Assembly (NCBI RefSeq): GCF_010183535.1 | Contig: NC_071332.1 | Span: 22,382,001 to 22,446,000, forward strand | Direction of reading: 5' to 3' | DNA from: Caenorhabditis remanei | Lineage: Eukaryota > Nematoda > Chromadorea > Rhabditida > Rhabditidae | DNA: 64,000 nt | Part shown: positions 37,734 to 51,412 of the stretch, piece after piece | How the letters are laid out: each line of letters starts with the position of its first letter | How positions within the stretch are numbered: position 1 is the stretch's first letter | Notes under the pieces: generated by a model | What the model was told of the DNA's origin: nothing | Seen by the model: the letters and a program-made list of their open reading frames with translations, nothing else | The model's database searches: none | Made by a program: the position numbers and the translations under genes

Positions 37734-40700
37734 TTAGACGCATCCATATGCCAACCAGAGAGTTTTTTCGTTTGGATTAACGTCCTGGTAATCTGGAGAA
37801 CTGGATGATTGAGATGGAGGTAAGTTGACATTCTCGTAATAACTGAGGGTTTTGTCAATTCGTTCGTCCTGAAAAATCAACGGTTATATTACTTATGTGA
37901 AAATTTATCAGTTATCATATTTCATTGTTTGTGTTACCAATATTTATGGAATTCGATGTTGCCCACTTAAAAAGAACCAAATTTGACGTTATTAGGAGAC
38001 CTACACTGGATTATCACAGAGCATTAAAGTTAGCTAGTTAGAATAAACTAAATGTGTAACTTTAATTGTTATATTCCTCACCTTGTCCCGTACCGCTTCC
38101 CTCTTCTCTCCTTCTGCTACGACACGTCGATCAGGACTTCCCAATAAGCTCGAGTTCGGCGTTGAATGTGCAATAGGTTCAAACAACGACGACAAGTTTC
38201 CAGGTTTCCTACTAGGGCTATCATCCGATTCTCGATAATGTGGGGTTTTAGAGACAGGACCTCGTGGGTTGTACGGCGGTGGCGGTGGTCGAGAACGGAG
38301 TGACGATGTTGTAGGTGTGTTTCGTAGAGGGACACGTGGAGGAAGGAATGAAGTGCCTGATAAATAGGGGTGTAACGGCTGGAATTATAAAAAATAACTC
38401 ACTTTGGTTGTGATTCTCATTATCATTCAAGTATCTCCTTGCGCCCGCTGGTATTCTTACGGAACCTCCCAAGAAGTCATTTCGAGACCTCATTCCGGGA
38501 CGGACATTTTTCTCGGAGAAATCTGGGGAAACGATTTCATGATCATCTGATGAAGAGCATGTTGGTGGTAGGTTGTCGTTATCGTCCGGAGTTCCTAATT
38601 AGGTAGAAAATATATAGAAAATTAGAAATTAAAAAAAAAAGAGACAAAGGACAAAGCACTAAAACCAATTTGTATTTTATTTTTGCAGCCGGACATGGAC
38701 AAACAGATGGAGAGAATACAATAGACAGACAGACATAATGAAAAAAAAACATAAAGACGATACCCGAAAATAAAATGAAGCACAACGGGTAGGTGAGACA
38801 ACATGCAGAATTTTCTATATTTCTTTTTCTAATCTATATGTTTTCAAAAATATACATATATAAACTTTGTTTCGAGAAGTGTTTGATAAATATGAACGAG
38901 TGATTTGAATTCAGAGTGTTGGATTTGCTTTGAAATTGAGATTTTTGCTAAAACTTTTTCAAAACAATGGAAAGTCTACATTTAAAAAATAGAAAAAATT
39001 TTCAATCAGTACAATTATAAAAACTAGAACTCGAGTGTGTATCAATCATTTTTCTCACATTCGGATTAGTATATGCACCTTGTAAAATATTCAAAGTGTC
39101 ATTATCATTTCTCGACGAAGGCCTAAGTCGTCTCAGTGACAAAATTCTAGAGAAAGAAGACGTCGAGTTGGACGTCAACAGTTTTAGTGCGGTTTTTTGC
39201 GAAAAGCTTCTGGAGCCATGCAGTGGACAGTCTTCTGGAGAGGTGAATACACCAGATGACGTGGTAGCGCACGAAGACAACGTGGATTCAGATGAAGTGG
39301 ACACTGAACATGTAGACTGGGAATTACCGGGGGCAAGTGGTGGAGAGCTACGCTCGTCAGCTGAGTAGACGCTGCTGTCTTCGGTTGTGGAGCCGCCGTT
39401 GGATGTGGCGCGTCGCTGGAAACATTAAGGATTGAGCAATTTTTAAATCCGGCAGCAAAAAAGCTGTGTAAAAGTGTATAAAAATATATTGTATAAAACT
39501 TGAAATTCCTCTCCATTACTCACTCTATTAATCAAAGCCTTAGCTGCCCGTTTCACTAATGGTTGTTTTCTTTCAGGAGTAGGCTTTTTGTTTTCCATTG
39601 TACGGTATTGATCCATAATTTTGTCTTCAAGTTTCTCCTTGTGTCGTCTGAGTGCCGAGAGTTGGTCCTTAAAATTTCACTCAATTCAAACACAATATTC
39701 ATAACCTTATTGATTACCTGATAGTCTTTCATTTCCAAATGATACTGATCCTTATCATGTAGTGCTCTTTGCAACAACTCTTTATTTTGAGTCAACAAAA
39801 TTTCTAATTGTCTCGACAAATTTTTGTTCTCCTCGTTATAAGTCCGGTTGAGTTGACTCAAAGCATCGATTTTTGAGTTAAGCTTATTTATCTCCGAAAT
39901 CTTTTGACTCAGTTGTTTTTTGAGGTCATCAATGGAATTATTCTTGTAAACACAAGTGTCGTGGGCTCGACGGAGTTCCAAGGAAAGCTCATCGCGAGTT
40001 TGAACCAATTCAGTGATATCACGTCTGCAATGTTAAAACTTGGCGTTATTTACATAAATCACTAATAACATATTGTCACTCAAGTGTGATAGAAGTACAT
40101 CCTATTTATCCTACAACCAACCTCAAGTTATCACAGTGTATTCTGCACATTTTGTGTTCTCTTTCCAGATCCTGAAACTGGCGATTTTGTAATTCTTTCC
40201 TTGATATTTCTTCGGATAGTTTTGCTTCCAACTCTCGAATGTTGGCATTCATATACACTGCTTGCTGCTGAAAATATCTAGACAACAATCAAGACTGGAG
40301 ATAGGCACAGAGCCTAGAATAATAAGTTATAACCATCAAAAATTAGACTGCTAGTTTTCTTCAACTTTAATTGCGATTTTTTCAGATGTCTTTTTTCTAT
40401 ATTTCTATCATGTTATCAAATCTAGACCCACCTTTGGAATGTTCTGAACTTTTAGTTTCAACTCCATTGTCTCTTTCTTGGCTTGATCATAGTCTTTAGT
40501 CAACAAATTATGCAGTTGTTGAAGTCGACTGTGGTCCACTAGAAGAGCCTTGTGCATCGATTCCAACTCATCCAAGTTATGGCATACATTTTTGTTTTGC
40601 TTTTGAAGATCTTGAAGTTCCTCTATAATTTTTGAGTTTTCTTGCTTCACAAGGTCCTCTTGGATTTGAGAGTTTCGGATTGAGACTTGGAGGCGTGCAA

Positions 40701-43700
40701 TTTCAGAATTGTTAGAAGTAGATGACATCTAAAATTAAAGTTTTGATAGGTTAGAATACCTCACAAAATATTTTGCGACGTACCGAATTCCGACTCAGTT
40801 CTTCTATAGATGCTTTGGAAATGTCTAGTTCATTATTTTTGGTGGACAATTCCAGATTAAGCTCTCGCAGTTTCTCTTGGAGCATGAAAACTTGTTCCTT
40901 GGTGTTCATGTTTTCTTTAGTGAGCTCCCGGACCCGATCATCGCTTTCGTTGAGTGAAGCTGACTCGCTACGTCTGTAAATTAGATGATGTTTGAACCAT
41001 ATTCGAAAACTTTAAAAGAGGAAAACTAACCTCAACTTTTCAATGTCTCGCTTCAAATCGTGTAACTCGGCAATCTGCTGATTTCCTTGAATCCTCAAGT
41101 CATCTCTTTCTCTTTTCACAGCTACTAAAGCATTCATCATGACATCATCAATACTAGCGATCAATTGCTCATCATCGGTTTTTTCGACATCAAACTGTGC
41201 TCCATTTAGTGACAACGTCGTGCACAACGATCGCAGCCGTCCTACCAAATCTGCACGTTTTGACTTCTCTTGAACTAGATCTTCTCTAAATCGTTGAAGT
41301 TTGTTGGATTCTAAATCAAGATGAGTTTGACAGGTCTTCAATTCATTTTCCAAATCATTTTTTTGATTGTGTAGAGAGTTTATCAATGCGTCTCGATCTT
41401 CCAGCCGTTTTTGAGAAACCTTCGTATTCAATATAGTCATCTTTTGTGATTCAATGAGGTCTTCTAACTCAACAAGTCTTGACTTTAAGCTTGTCTTCTC
41501 CAAGTCGAGAGATTTTTTCGAACGCTCCAGAGATTTCAAGGACTCTTCGATTTGCGATTTTTCTTCGTGCACCTCATCCAACTCAAATTGCAAACGTCTA
41601 TTCTCTTCCTTTGCTTTTCCAACTTGAAACTCCATTTCTTCTTCTTTTTCTCTCATGCTCACTATTTCACATTGGAATTTTCTCAATTTCTCATCAGATT
41701 TTACTCCAAACTCCGTCTGAAACTGTCCAAACTTTCGCCGGGCTTCATGAAGCATTCGTATAGCCTCATCTCTCTCATGACTCAAATTCTCGACTTGCTC
41801 TGTGGTTCCTTCTAATTCAATTCCAATTCGTTCCATATTTCCATCAATTTGTTCTCTTTCAACTTGGAGTTTTTGAATTTCGAGGTGTAGTTCAGTATTT
41901 TTGTGTTGTTCGGCAGAGAGCTGTTTGCGGAGATCTTCCAATTCTTGATTGTGAATAATTCTGAAAATAAAAAGATGGCTTTATTGAAAAACTTGTTTGT
42001 TAAGCATTTGATTACTTACATAGTTGTATCCGGAACGGCTCCTTCCGTCTGTGCCCTCAATTTTCTTATTTCTGCTTTCATCAGCTCTACTTCATCTTGC
42101 TTGGCGTCCTCTAGTTGATCTGCGAGAGAATCCATAAATCGAGGCGTATTGTTGGTGGAACCGGGCCTGGAAGTAACCGAGTTGTTGCTGGGTTCAAAAA
42201 ATGGTCGTTTGAAAAATTAAATTCATCCTACTCACATCTCTAACTGCAAGATCCTCTCCTCTCTTTCTTTAAGTTCCACATCCATTCGATGCTTCTCTAA
42301 AATTAAATCCCCGATATCCGAGTTCTTTTTTGAAACTTCCGATTCCAATTCTTTCAATTTTGTCTTCATTCGAAGCAGTTGTTCTTCCATATCATCCCGA
42401 TTTTTACTAATCGTTTTGAGGCTCTTCAAATTTTTGTCGAGATCAGTGATTTCCTCTTCTAAAGTTATATTCTTCTTGGTGACTGCCTGGAAAAAGTTTA
42501 GAATAGAGAATGACGTATCGATAATATATCAAATTAAGAGCAATATAATGCAAAATGTTATAAAATCAAGCTGACAGTTCAAAAGGCTAACAAGTTTAAT
42601 TGCTCTCTTCAAGATTTTTGTAGTAATTCACAGTCTCCAATTTCTACAAACACTTTAAATAGCATACCTCATATCGACTTTTGTACATTTCCTTCTCATC
42701 TCTTGCTTCTTTAAACTTTTTCTCCATATGTTCCAGCTGCTGTAGTTTTTCAATTCGGCACCGAGCCGCTTGGAGATCATCATCGAGTTCCTTAACCATC
42801 CTCTCTTTCTCCAGAAGTTTTAATCGCTCATTTTCCAGAAAACTTATCCTTCTAGATTTTTCTTCTAGCTCAATTTCTAGTTTCCGACATTCTTCATCTT
42901 TATTCTCACTGGAATGTAAAGAGAGTTGTTTCACACGTTTCAAAATTAGGAAACAAATAACTTACGCTTGTGTTCTTAACTGCCGCATTTCATGTTGTAA
43001 GTTTGCCATTTGCAAAGATAAATGCCGTGTTTCAGAAGTTGGTGACGTTGATCGGCTCACTAAACAAATTGGAATACTCTCAATAGAGAAATGTGGAATA
43101 CTCACTCAAGAAACTTTGATCTTTATGTTTGTTGCATATTTCTCCATTTGAACTAGTCGTAGTGGTGCTTTCCAAATCGTCAGTGTCCTAAAATTAAAGA
43201 TTGAATAAAATTAGAAGGTAACGATTTCTGATTATAATTAAAATTTATTTAAAAGATTGTAATTTAATATTCTCAACAAATCTGGACGATCAAACTTGTT
43301 GAGAATATTAGAATACTTGGAAAATTCCAACAAAGAACAAGAACAATACACTTTTTTCAATAACTCACTATTTCCTCTACGCTCCCAATAGCACCTCCAC
43401 CCTCATCAAGATCTTCCCGCTCCCTCATTCTCGAGAAATCGTTCAAATGTTTGACAATTTGTTTTCCTTCTGTTAATTGTTGAATATATCTGGCCAGACC
43501 GGCTTGGATTTCTTGATTAAATCCTGTGATACGTTCCACAAAAACCTTCTTTTTATCACTTTGTATAGCACACCCAAGAAGGAGTAGTAATAACTTTTTG
43601 AGCTCTTCTTGCGAGTTTTCTGAAAAAAGGAAGATTAAGAAAGGGAAGAAACAGACGGTGGGAGTCAAGAGCAATAAAGTTTTTCATAAAGACTGAATAC

Positions 43701-46700
43701 CATTTTAAGAAATTTTGAAAAAAAAAACTAAAAAGGAGCTATGGTAATGCTTTTGTGTACTTTTTGTAAGATTGCACGTTGAAACACAAAAAAACGAGGA
43801 AAAACCACACCGTATTCCTACAATTAACAATTTTGAAAATGGAAAGAACTGTATTTGAAACATCAGTAGTGGTTTAAATGAAGTAGAATATTCGATATAC
43901 TGATACATTGACATGAACATAACCACACTAATGCATCTTTCATTCGTTTTTACAATTTTCTCTTCTACGCACCTTATCAAATCCAATTAAACCGGAAAAA
44001 CGTGAAAACCTGAGTACTTGTGCACACATATCACCCGCCACCTCATTTTTTTCTCAGTAGAGTAGGGTAGCAGCCGACAATTTTCCGAAAAGAACAAAGA
44101 GAAGAACTTTATGAGGGAGAAATTTAGGAACGTTTTGTTGGAATCGGAATGAAAATCGAGAAACCGGACTGATTTGGGTGGGAGTGAGTAGGTTGGGAAC
44201 AGAAATTCAATGTAGATGGAGACGAAGAGAAATTGGATTATGAGACTACTTGACTGTGAGAACATTCTCATGCAGAAAATAGAAGTGTTAGGGTTGTGGT
44301 AGTTTTTGCAATGCAACTAGGCCTCAATCAGTCTCCTGAGTTTATATTGATCTGACTTTTAGTCATTTGTTGATTAAGTATTAAATATATAAATAAATAA
44401 AGAATTTGACGAGTTTGAATATGTAAAATCTCAATCTTGTCTTGAAAAGGATACCGACTGTTTTCCAACGATTGGAATGCTAACACAAATATTCCCGACA
44501 TAACTATTACCAATGTACATTTGAATATAGAAAAAAACTCGAAATCCCACTCCAACAAAAAAATCACGGAAAGTTTTCGATAAGAAAGCACATAATGCTT
44601 ACACTCCCTTCTTCTCAGAGCCGTCTCTCGGAGCCAATATGATTAGATCACAAATATTTGCATATTATCACGGAAAACTCGTCATAAGAGGGGAGGGAAT
44701 GGAGGACAATTCAAATTGAATGGCACAGTGAGGAAATGAGAAGGGATAAGAGAAGAGAAGAGTGAGGGAAAAACATAAAATAGGCGAGAACTGGGGTCAA
44801 CCTCGTGTGAAGGAGGGCTAAGCTCCACAATTGGGGCTGTATTATTTCAGACCTGCTAAGGTTTTTTCAATAAATAAATACTCAAAGATGAGGAAACAAA
44901 TTTAGTGAGGACTGAAACCTATTCAGCTCAGCACCAAAAAAGAGATTTTACTAAAGTCCCTACCGAACATATCTGTCAATAAAATAAAATATTATATTAT
45001 ATACAAAAGTTCTATCTGACGAAAAGAAAAGAAGAGATGCGAGGATAAGATGAAACGGAAAGAGAAAATTGGATGGACCACTGAAGTTTAAAACATATGT
45101 GTAAGAATTGGTTTGGAATAAAGAGAAGAAGAAAATGAAAAGCGAGAGGCACTGGACAGAAAAGAGCAGGTGTTCGAGAGAGGACATTAGTTGAAAATAA
45201 AAGAGAATGCAGATGAGTAAATGATATGAGTCAGTGCAAAATGGCGGGAAAAAATTAAACTAGTAAAAGTAATTATCATTCCAGTTTTCAAATAAGTTTT
45301 TTTGGATAGAAAATTTAAGTTTCTACCTCAGAAACCCATTGCTTTCAAAAAATGTATTTTTACCACATACACTCCTAAAATCTTTCTATAACAATAGAGA
45401 GTCGTGAAAGAAACGCATACCGAAGAGAGAATAGGTATACATCTGTTTGTACAGTGTAATATGCAAATACTTGGGTTGGTGGTTGACTTGAAGGTGGGGA
45501 TGGCCAACACAACACATTTTTGTGTTTCCTTTATAATAAGACGGGATGCACAAAATGTGTGTAATAATTTTGGAGGCAACCGCATCGAAAATTTCATGGT
45601 GCTTTTTATGTGTTCCGGAACTCCATAAATGGAGTCTTTTTTAAAGAAAGCGAAATTGGAAAATCAGACATAAAATTAAAAAATTGAAGAAACAGATAGG
45701 GATCAAAACTTTTAAATCCCAATTTTTGAATGAATAAATTCACTGACTCTCAATTTAAACCATATTATTTTAAAGTGATTCGTTTCCCTTCAAATGTCTG
45801 AGCACTCTATTTTAATGAATTAGCCTCAATTTCAGAATGGTTAGGGTTAGTAAACAACTTTAGGGGCAATTTTCATACAATTTTAGAGAGGGGTTTAAAC
45901 ATAACAGCAGAAATAACTAAAAATAGTTTACTGAAATTAAAATCTACGAAATATTCAGAAGCCCACTACGATATAACTTAAGACTGAAGGCTAGTATAAT
46001 CTCAATACATTATTACAGCTAAACTAGTAGTTGTTACAGCCAATCAATGAAAATGTACGTTTTCACATAACTATATAGCCGTTCTTCTTTCCTTCATTCT
46101 CACCCCTCCCCCCTCAACCACGAAACTATCCATCATCTCTTCCCATTCACCCATGCGTTCATTTCTACTACTACTCCCTCGACAACTACACACCCTTTGA
46201 CGGGAACACTGTCAACAAAGCAGTGTCTCTCCAATTTATGTACTATCTACTCGGAAAGAGAGTCAAAAACGGTTTGGAAGGTCATTATGAACAGATAGGT
46301 TAGATAAGCAATTGAGGACGCACCCCGAAGGAAACATGTGTTCTAGAGAGACAGCCGAGGTGAGAGTTAGGCAATCAAATAGTTAAGAAATCTTCAGATG
46401 AGAAGCAGGAGACAATTTGTACTTTCTGGTGAAAAAATGTGTTAAAGAACTTACCATCAAACTCTATTCGAGTCAAAATGTGCAAATCAGGAAGACGGCA
46501 CACAATTATTTGCTCCAAGTTTGTCTAAATTGAAAAAATAGAAATATTATCTATATTATTGTTACCACCTCATAAAATCGATTTATATGAATCAACAAAT
46601 GCTGAAATTGATTCCACACTTTTTTGCTTTTTCCATTTTCAGAAAAATCCAGGGAGTTGTATGAAGCAGGACAATTGGGATCGCTGAAAACATCAATTAT

Positions 46701-47034
46701 ACGTTTTCATCGGTAATGTGCTGCTCAACACTTACATATATCTCATCAGACTAGACATGAGAAGCCCATCCAGAATTTCTTCGATATATACTTCCGCACA
46801 GTTGTATCGATTCTTCATTCTCCATTCTTTTTCAGGTATCAGAGGTGGATCACCAATGGCGCAGTCACTGAAAATTTGTATTTGGATTTTCATTTTTTTT
46901 AAACTAAAAATCTGGAAAAATTCTTATTTTTTAGAATTAGTTCCATTTAAGAAAATTTATTGAGAAAGAAAAACTCACTGTAACCAGAACGCCAATGGAT
47001 GATTCCAGAAGAATTCCTCACTTTTGTTCTTCAT
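37734..47034 (-). CDS. grdn-1: Girdin/Daple (CCDC88) homologue GRDN-1
   Basis: Cytoplasmic coiled-coil scaffold of the Hook-related CCDC88 family. In worms it acts in dendrite/glia morphogenesis and cilium positioning (established knowledge). The first exon starts MKNKSEEFFWNHPLAFWLQ at 47034. The N-terminal Hook domain ends with KKLLLLLLGCAIQ and FVERITGFNQEI (exon about 43372-43620), very like girdin. A roughly 800-residue coiled coil follows from about 43190 to 39550 (Glu/Lys/Leu heptads in many exons). The low-complexity Ser/Thr/Pro tail contains RPPPPPYNPRG. The C-terminus is KTLWLAYGCV, the same YGCV PDZ ligand as Daple. Intron 4 is about 2.8 kb (43621-46454), much larger than the rest, and may hold internal promoters. 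An isoform could end at 39002 by reading through the donor near 39072. Confidence 0.93.
43621..46454. other. grdn-1: Large grdn-1 intron
   Basis: A 2.8-kb intron between Hook-domain exons with no coding sequence recognised. A pyrimidine-rich stretch (CACCCCTCCCCCCTC) lies near 46110. It is long enough to contain enhancers or an alternative start for an isoform lacking the N-terminal Hook part. Confidence 0.55.
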
Positions 47035-50000
47035 GGTTAGCGTTCGATTTCCTCTATTCGGCTTTGGTCATCACTAAAAAAATGAAAAATAGTGAGAATA
47101 TCCAAAAACAAAGAGCAACACAAAAATATAAATCTGAGGAAGCACATCACACCCAGTTATAGTAAATTGGATGAAAACGATATCTCATAGTGTCCTTTTC
47201 AGTAGTTCCAAGCCTATTTTGACACAATAACCAAATAAAAACTAGCAGAGAAAGCAACTGCGACCCAGTCTCATGGAAATAAGGGAAATGCAAATTTTGG
47301 AAAGGAAAGGCAATTGGGCAATGAGTTTGACCTTTACCGCTTTTTGTACTCGCCGTCCGCCTACCATCCGAAACGGGAATTTTTTTTGTTCACTTTTCAA
47401 GGTAACATTTGCTATGCAAGAATTTTCTTTCAACTATTTTCAAAACAAAGTGGATGATGAGATGCAATGTTAACTGAACATGATTATATTTGAAGGACGA
47501 ATTTTTTAACTGTAGATTGAAAATACCCAAAAAATTGGTAACGTTTTCATAAAACACTAATAAAAAATAGGCGGTACGGCGAAACGGTCTGAAGCCAAAA
47601 GGATAGAGATATAAATGAGAAATCCAATTATGATGGGAGAGAGGGCAGGTTCCAGTAGTGGATGTTGTTTGAAAACATTAGATTATGGAAATGGAAAAAT
47701 GATTCGACACCAACAATGTAGCTAATTGTTTTTTGAAACAACTGGATTTTCGCGATAGGTACAGCAAAAAAAGTTTATAAAGAGCGGAAAAATGATATGC
47801 TTCATAGTAAAAAGTGGAAACTGAAAATTTTCTAAATATATTTCGCGCGAATCAAAAGCGAAGAAAAGTATGGACAGAAAACTTTTGCAGTTAAAATAAA
47901 GGGTAAGTTTGAAACATTGAAACTTGTCAGAAAAAGGAGCGGGAATAATTGAAAATTTATTCATCCCAAAGAAAACACTTTTCTTTTTCCTCGAACAGAA
48001 GTTGCAGAAAGCTTTAAAGCATAAAGCTATAAAAAGCCCGCAAAACATAAAAATTAAAAGAAAAAAATGCAACCAAGAGAGAAAGGATTGTTTGCCTACT
48101 TTCCACTTTTCACTACTCTTCACCGAAAAAAAAAGCAGATGGTCTTAGAAAACCGCCAAACGAGTGAGAAAACGATCATTAGAATTGGGAAAATTGGAAG
48201 GGGAATGAATTTATGGGAATAATATTTATAACCGATTCGAAAAGAATTCTCAGGTAGAAATAAAACATTTAAAAGATAATTGAGAACTTCTGAGCAACGC
48301 CTAGTGTGGAATAATAAAGAATCAATAAAGGGACCTCTTTCTCGCAGGAAAGAGGTAATCTGCGGTTCGTGCATAAAGTGTATGTTATTCTGATGACATG
48401 GGAAAACGGGCAGACGGGAAGGAGAAGAAGGAAACGGACAGGTGGCATCAGAAGGGGGGAAGGGGTGTTCGATTTTCAATAGGTTAGCTCTGAAGGTAGG
48501 GTCCCTGCAATATACAATGGAGACGTGAGAGGCGCAGATGGAGAAAGGATAGCTAATTAGCATTAGCACACGGGTTATTAGGCATCCGGGGAGAGATGAG
48601 AAGAATGAAACGTCCATAGTAAGAGTAAAGAGATACCGGCCAGTTAATCGAAAAAGAAGAAGAATACATGAAAATTACACTGATCGCAAGAGGTTTCGGG
48701 ACGCGTCAAATTGTGAAGGGAACATATTATAAACATATTGTCCCCAGATCAAAATGAATTGGTGAAACAAATGAAATTGTAGTATTAGCCAAATGTATCG
48801 CTGTTAGACTATTATAGTAGTTTTTCCTTGGCAAATGAAAAGACAATGCTATGTCTATCAAACAAAAAACTATAAATTAAAAGTAGATAAACGTCAGTGA
48901 AATTATTGAGATTGAGGTAACAAAAAAGGAGCACTGTCAGAGACTGAATTCTCTGGGTGTTGGGAAAATAAAACAGCCGTTGTGCTAATAAAATAAAGAC
49001 AAGCGGATAAGAAACAAGTAATTACCTAGATGCAAAAATATATTACTGTAGGTCTATACTGATAACCTAAATTATTGTTGAAATTCACGAAACAGTCATA
49101 AAAATCATTCTGGGAGTGTTGGAGGAAACACGGCAATGCAAAACAACAAAACGGCCGAACACATACCAACAAAGAAAGAGAGAAAGAAAGATATGACACA
49201 TACATAGCGAGAATGACACGGATTGCATAATTTTTGTGATAATGACTGATAAAGATCAAACAAACAAAGAAAAGATTCCCAGATACTATCTGAAGAGAAA
49301 ACAGTGAAGTCTCGGAAAAACATTTTTAAGATGTCCTGATAACAAGTTATTTGCTTTTTAGCTAGTTCTTTTTCGAAAACGTTCCCTGAGGATAGTTCAA
49401 TACGTCTCGTCAAGGTCATGAACCAACAATTCATTAGCTATTCCAAGACCCCCCCCCCCCCCCCATTGACCTTCTAAAACTAACAAAACAGAACGGCCAA
49501 TAATGAGACAAGAAGCAACGAATGTTTGATACTGTGACTGCTAAACGAGCACTTTGATTTTATTGGATCACAAAAAAGGAAAGTAAAAGAAACGTATTTC
49601 ACCTTGCCTCTCTTGCCCGTTTGACATTCATATATACGTAATTCAAAGGTGCGGCACCTCTCCCTCGAGTGGGGCTGCGTAAAGGTTATGTTTTTTTATT
49701 CCGAGAAACAGCAGTGACTACGTCGCTTGCGCAATCGGCGGCATTTTTCAGGGTGTGGCTGACAGATGATGGAAGGAGAAGCTGGGCGTTGGCACCCAGA
49801 TGTTTCGAGGTGTGTAGAAAAAGGCTCCATAGAAAAACGGGGACGTTTGATTGCTATGAACACTTCACGTGACTCATTACATGCAGAAGTACTTGTTCGG
49901 AAAACGACACTGGAACTGAGGAGAAGTGAAGGAAAACAGGGAAGGAAACAGGATTTTGGGGAGTATGGGTTGAATTCAGATATCAGGGCGTCAAAAGTGG

Positions 50001-51412
50001 AATTGGTTAACATGATCCAGAAAAAAAGAAAATTTATATCAACCATTCAAAAAAAGTCCCTCTAACAGGTAAATCGCAAATAAGTTGTTCAGTAAAAAAA
50101 CGAATAATACTAGGAAAGGGTTTCTGAGCAAGTACACTAACAAACTGAGCTGTTTTCTCATAGTTTGCTTTATGCTGTGATGATGAGGAAGTACTGACAA
50201 CGTCTTGTTGAGTGAATGAAAACATCCGGTAGAAAACTATTAGTACCTGGACAAACAGGCACACATGATAATAACATGGAAAACTAGCTTGAAGTTTTTG
50301 AACTCTTATCTACGTTTTTCGAAACGAAAAGACCGCCTTGACTACCACTACTTTTATGAATGAATTACGTGACAAACTTTGATAAATTGATGGAAAAGAT
50401 CATGTTAGCTATGCCATCCGTCAACATTTCCTGATGTCCATCAACTAGCAACGGCGGAGAGATGGAGGGACGTAAAAAAGAAACGAATCCTTTTAGCAAA
50501 TAATGATGAGAGACAGAGAATAAGATAGACCTCTTACTCCGGTTTCTTTGTTTTGGGAAAATAGGCGGGATCTGCTTGATTTGTATCCTATTACTCTCTT
50601 AATAATACGTTTGGGTCGGAAACTGAAGGGGACGCCCATTAATGTCCAACTTCTGACTGACTTTAAAAGTTTTAACACAACTCATGTTAACACTTATATA
50701 AACGTACAAAATTGAAAAAAAAGTTGTTACCAATGCTGAGAAAATACTAAAAACTAAAAAAAACTAGAATCGATGAGAAACAGAAAAAAAAACAACTAGA
50801 AATGAGTTTTTATTATAAGATTCAAAACAAAAGATATTTCAGGAAGCATTCCCAAATATTTGGGAGCCCGTTCCCCCAAGATACCGTAAATCTACACACA
50901 ACTTGAGTCTAGGCAGTCTAGAGCTATGAAAATGCGACAAACGTAGCGGGAACACTCACAGACGTTCTCTGAGAAACTCCGCCCACTCCTACAAAAATGT
51001 TGTGTACAGATTCCCACGGAATGAACACGTTTGCGCTGTCATGTAAAAGAGACAACTTGCTCCCACCTTTTCTCTCTTCTTCGCGTGTGCACAAATTTTG
51101 AGCCGATGTGTAAATTTAGGGGATGAATGAATGAGTAACCCCATCCTGTGTAGACAGACGCACGAGATGTTTGACAACTTTTTGTCTAGGTGAGGACACA
51201 TTTCAATGACCGGAAACTTATGTTGGTTTTTAAGAGAGTGGTGGACTTACAGTTTGTTCCACCTGCCGAATCATTGCTCAGATTTTTCATGTCTCCATCA
51301 CAATAAGCGGAATCAATATTTATTTATCACAGTTTTGTTTTCCGAATCACTTTTTGTATCAAACGTAACAAATAAAAACAACTGACTAAGATGACGGAAG
51401 ATTAGATTTTTT
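47035..51412. promoter_or_regulatory. 4.4-kb upstream region of grdn-1
   Basis: No gene recognised. GA-rich on the plus strand in many places. It contains a C16 run at 49449-49464. ORFs around 49669-50065 are open on both strands in a locally GC-richer patch but have no signal peptide or family match. It probably contains the grdn-1 promoter and the 3' end of the nuclear receptor. Confidence 0.45.
49449..49464. repeat. C16/G16 homopolymer tract
   Basis: Sixteen consecutive C on the plus strand (G on the minus). Such monoG tracts can form G-quadruplexes and are the deletion substrates in C. elegans dog-1 (FANCJ) mutants (established knowledge). Confidence 0.9.

Noticed and set aside
38579..38804. 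Hydrophobic minus-strand ORFs near the 3' end of grdn-1
   Set aside because: They lie in a grdn-1 intron; the phase-consistent exons bypass them.
49669..50065. GC-richer stretch with ORFs on both strands upstream of grdn-1
   Set aside because: No start context, signal peptide or family match on either strand; coding potential is ambiguous.
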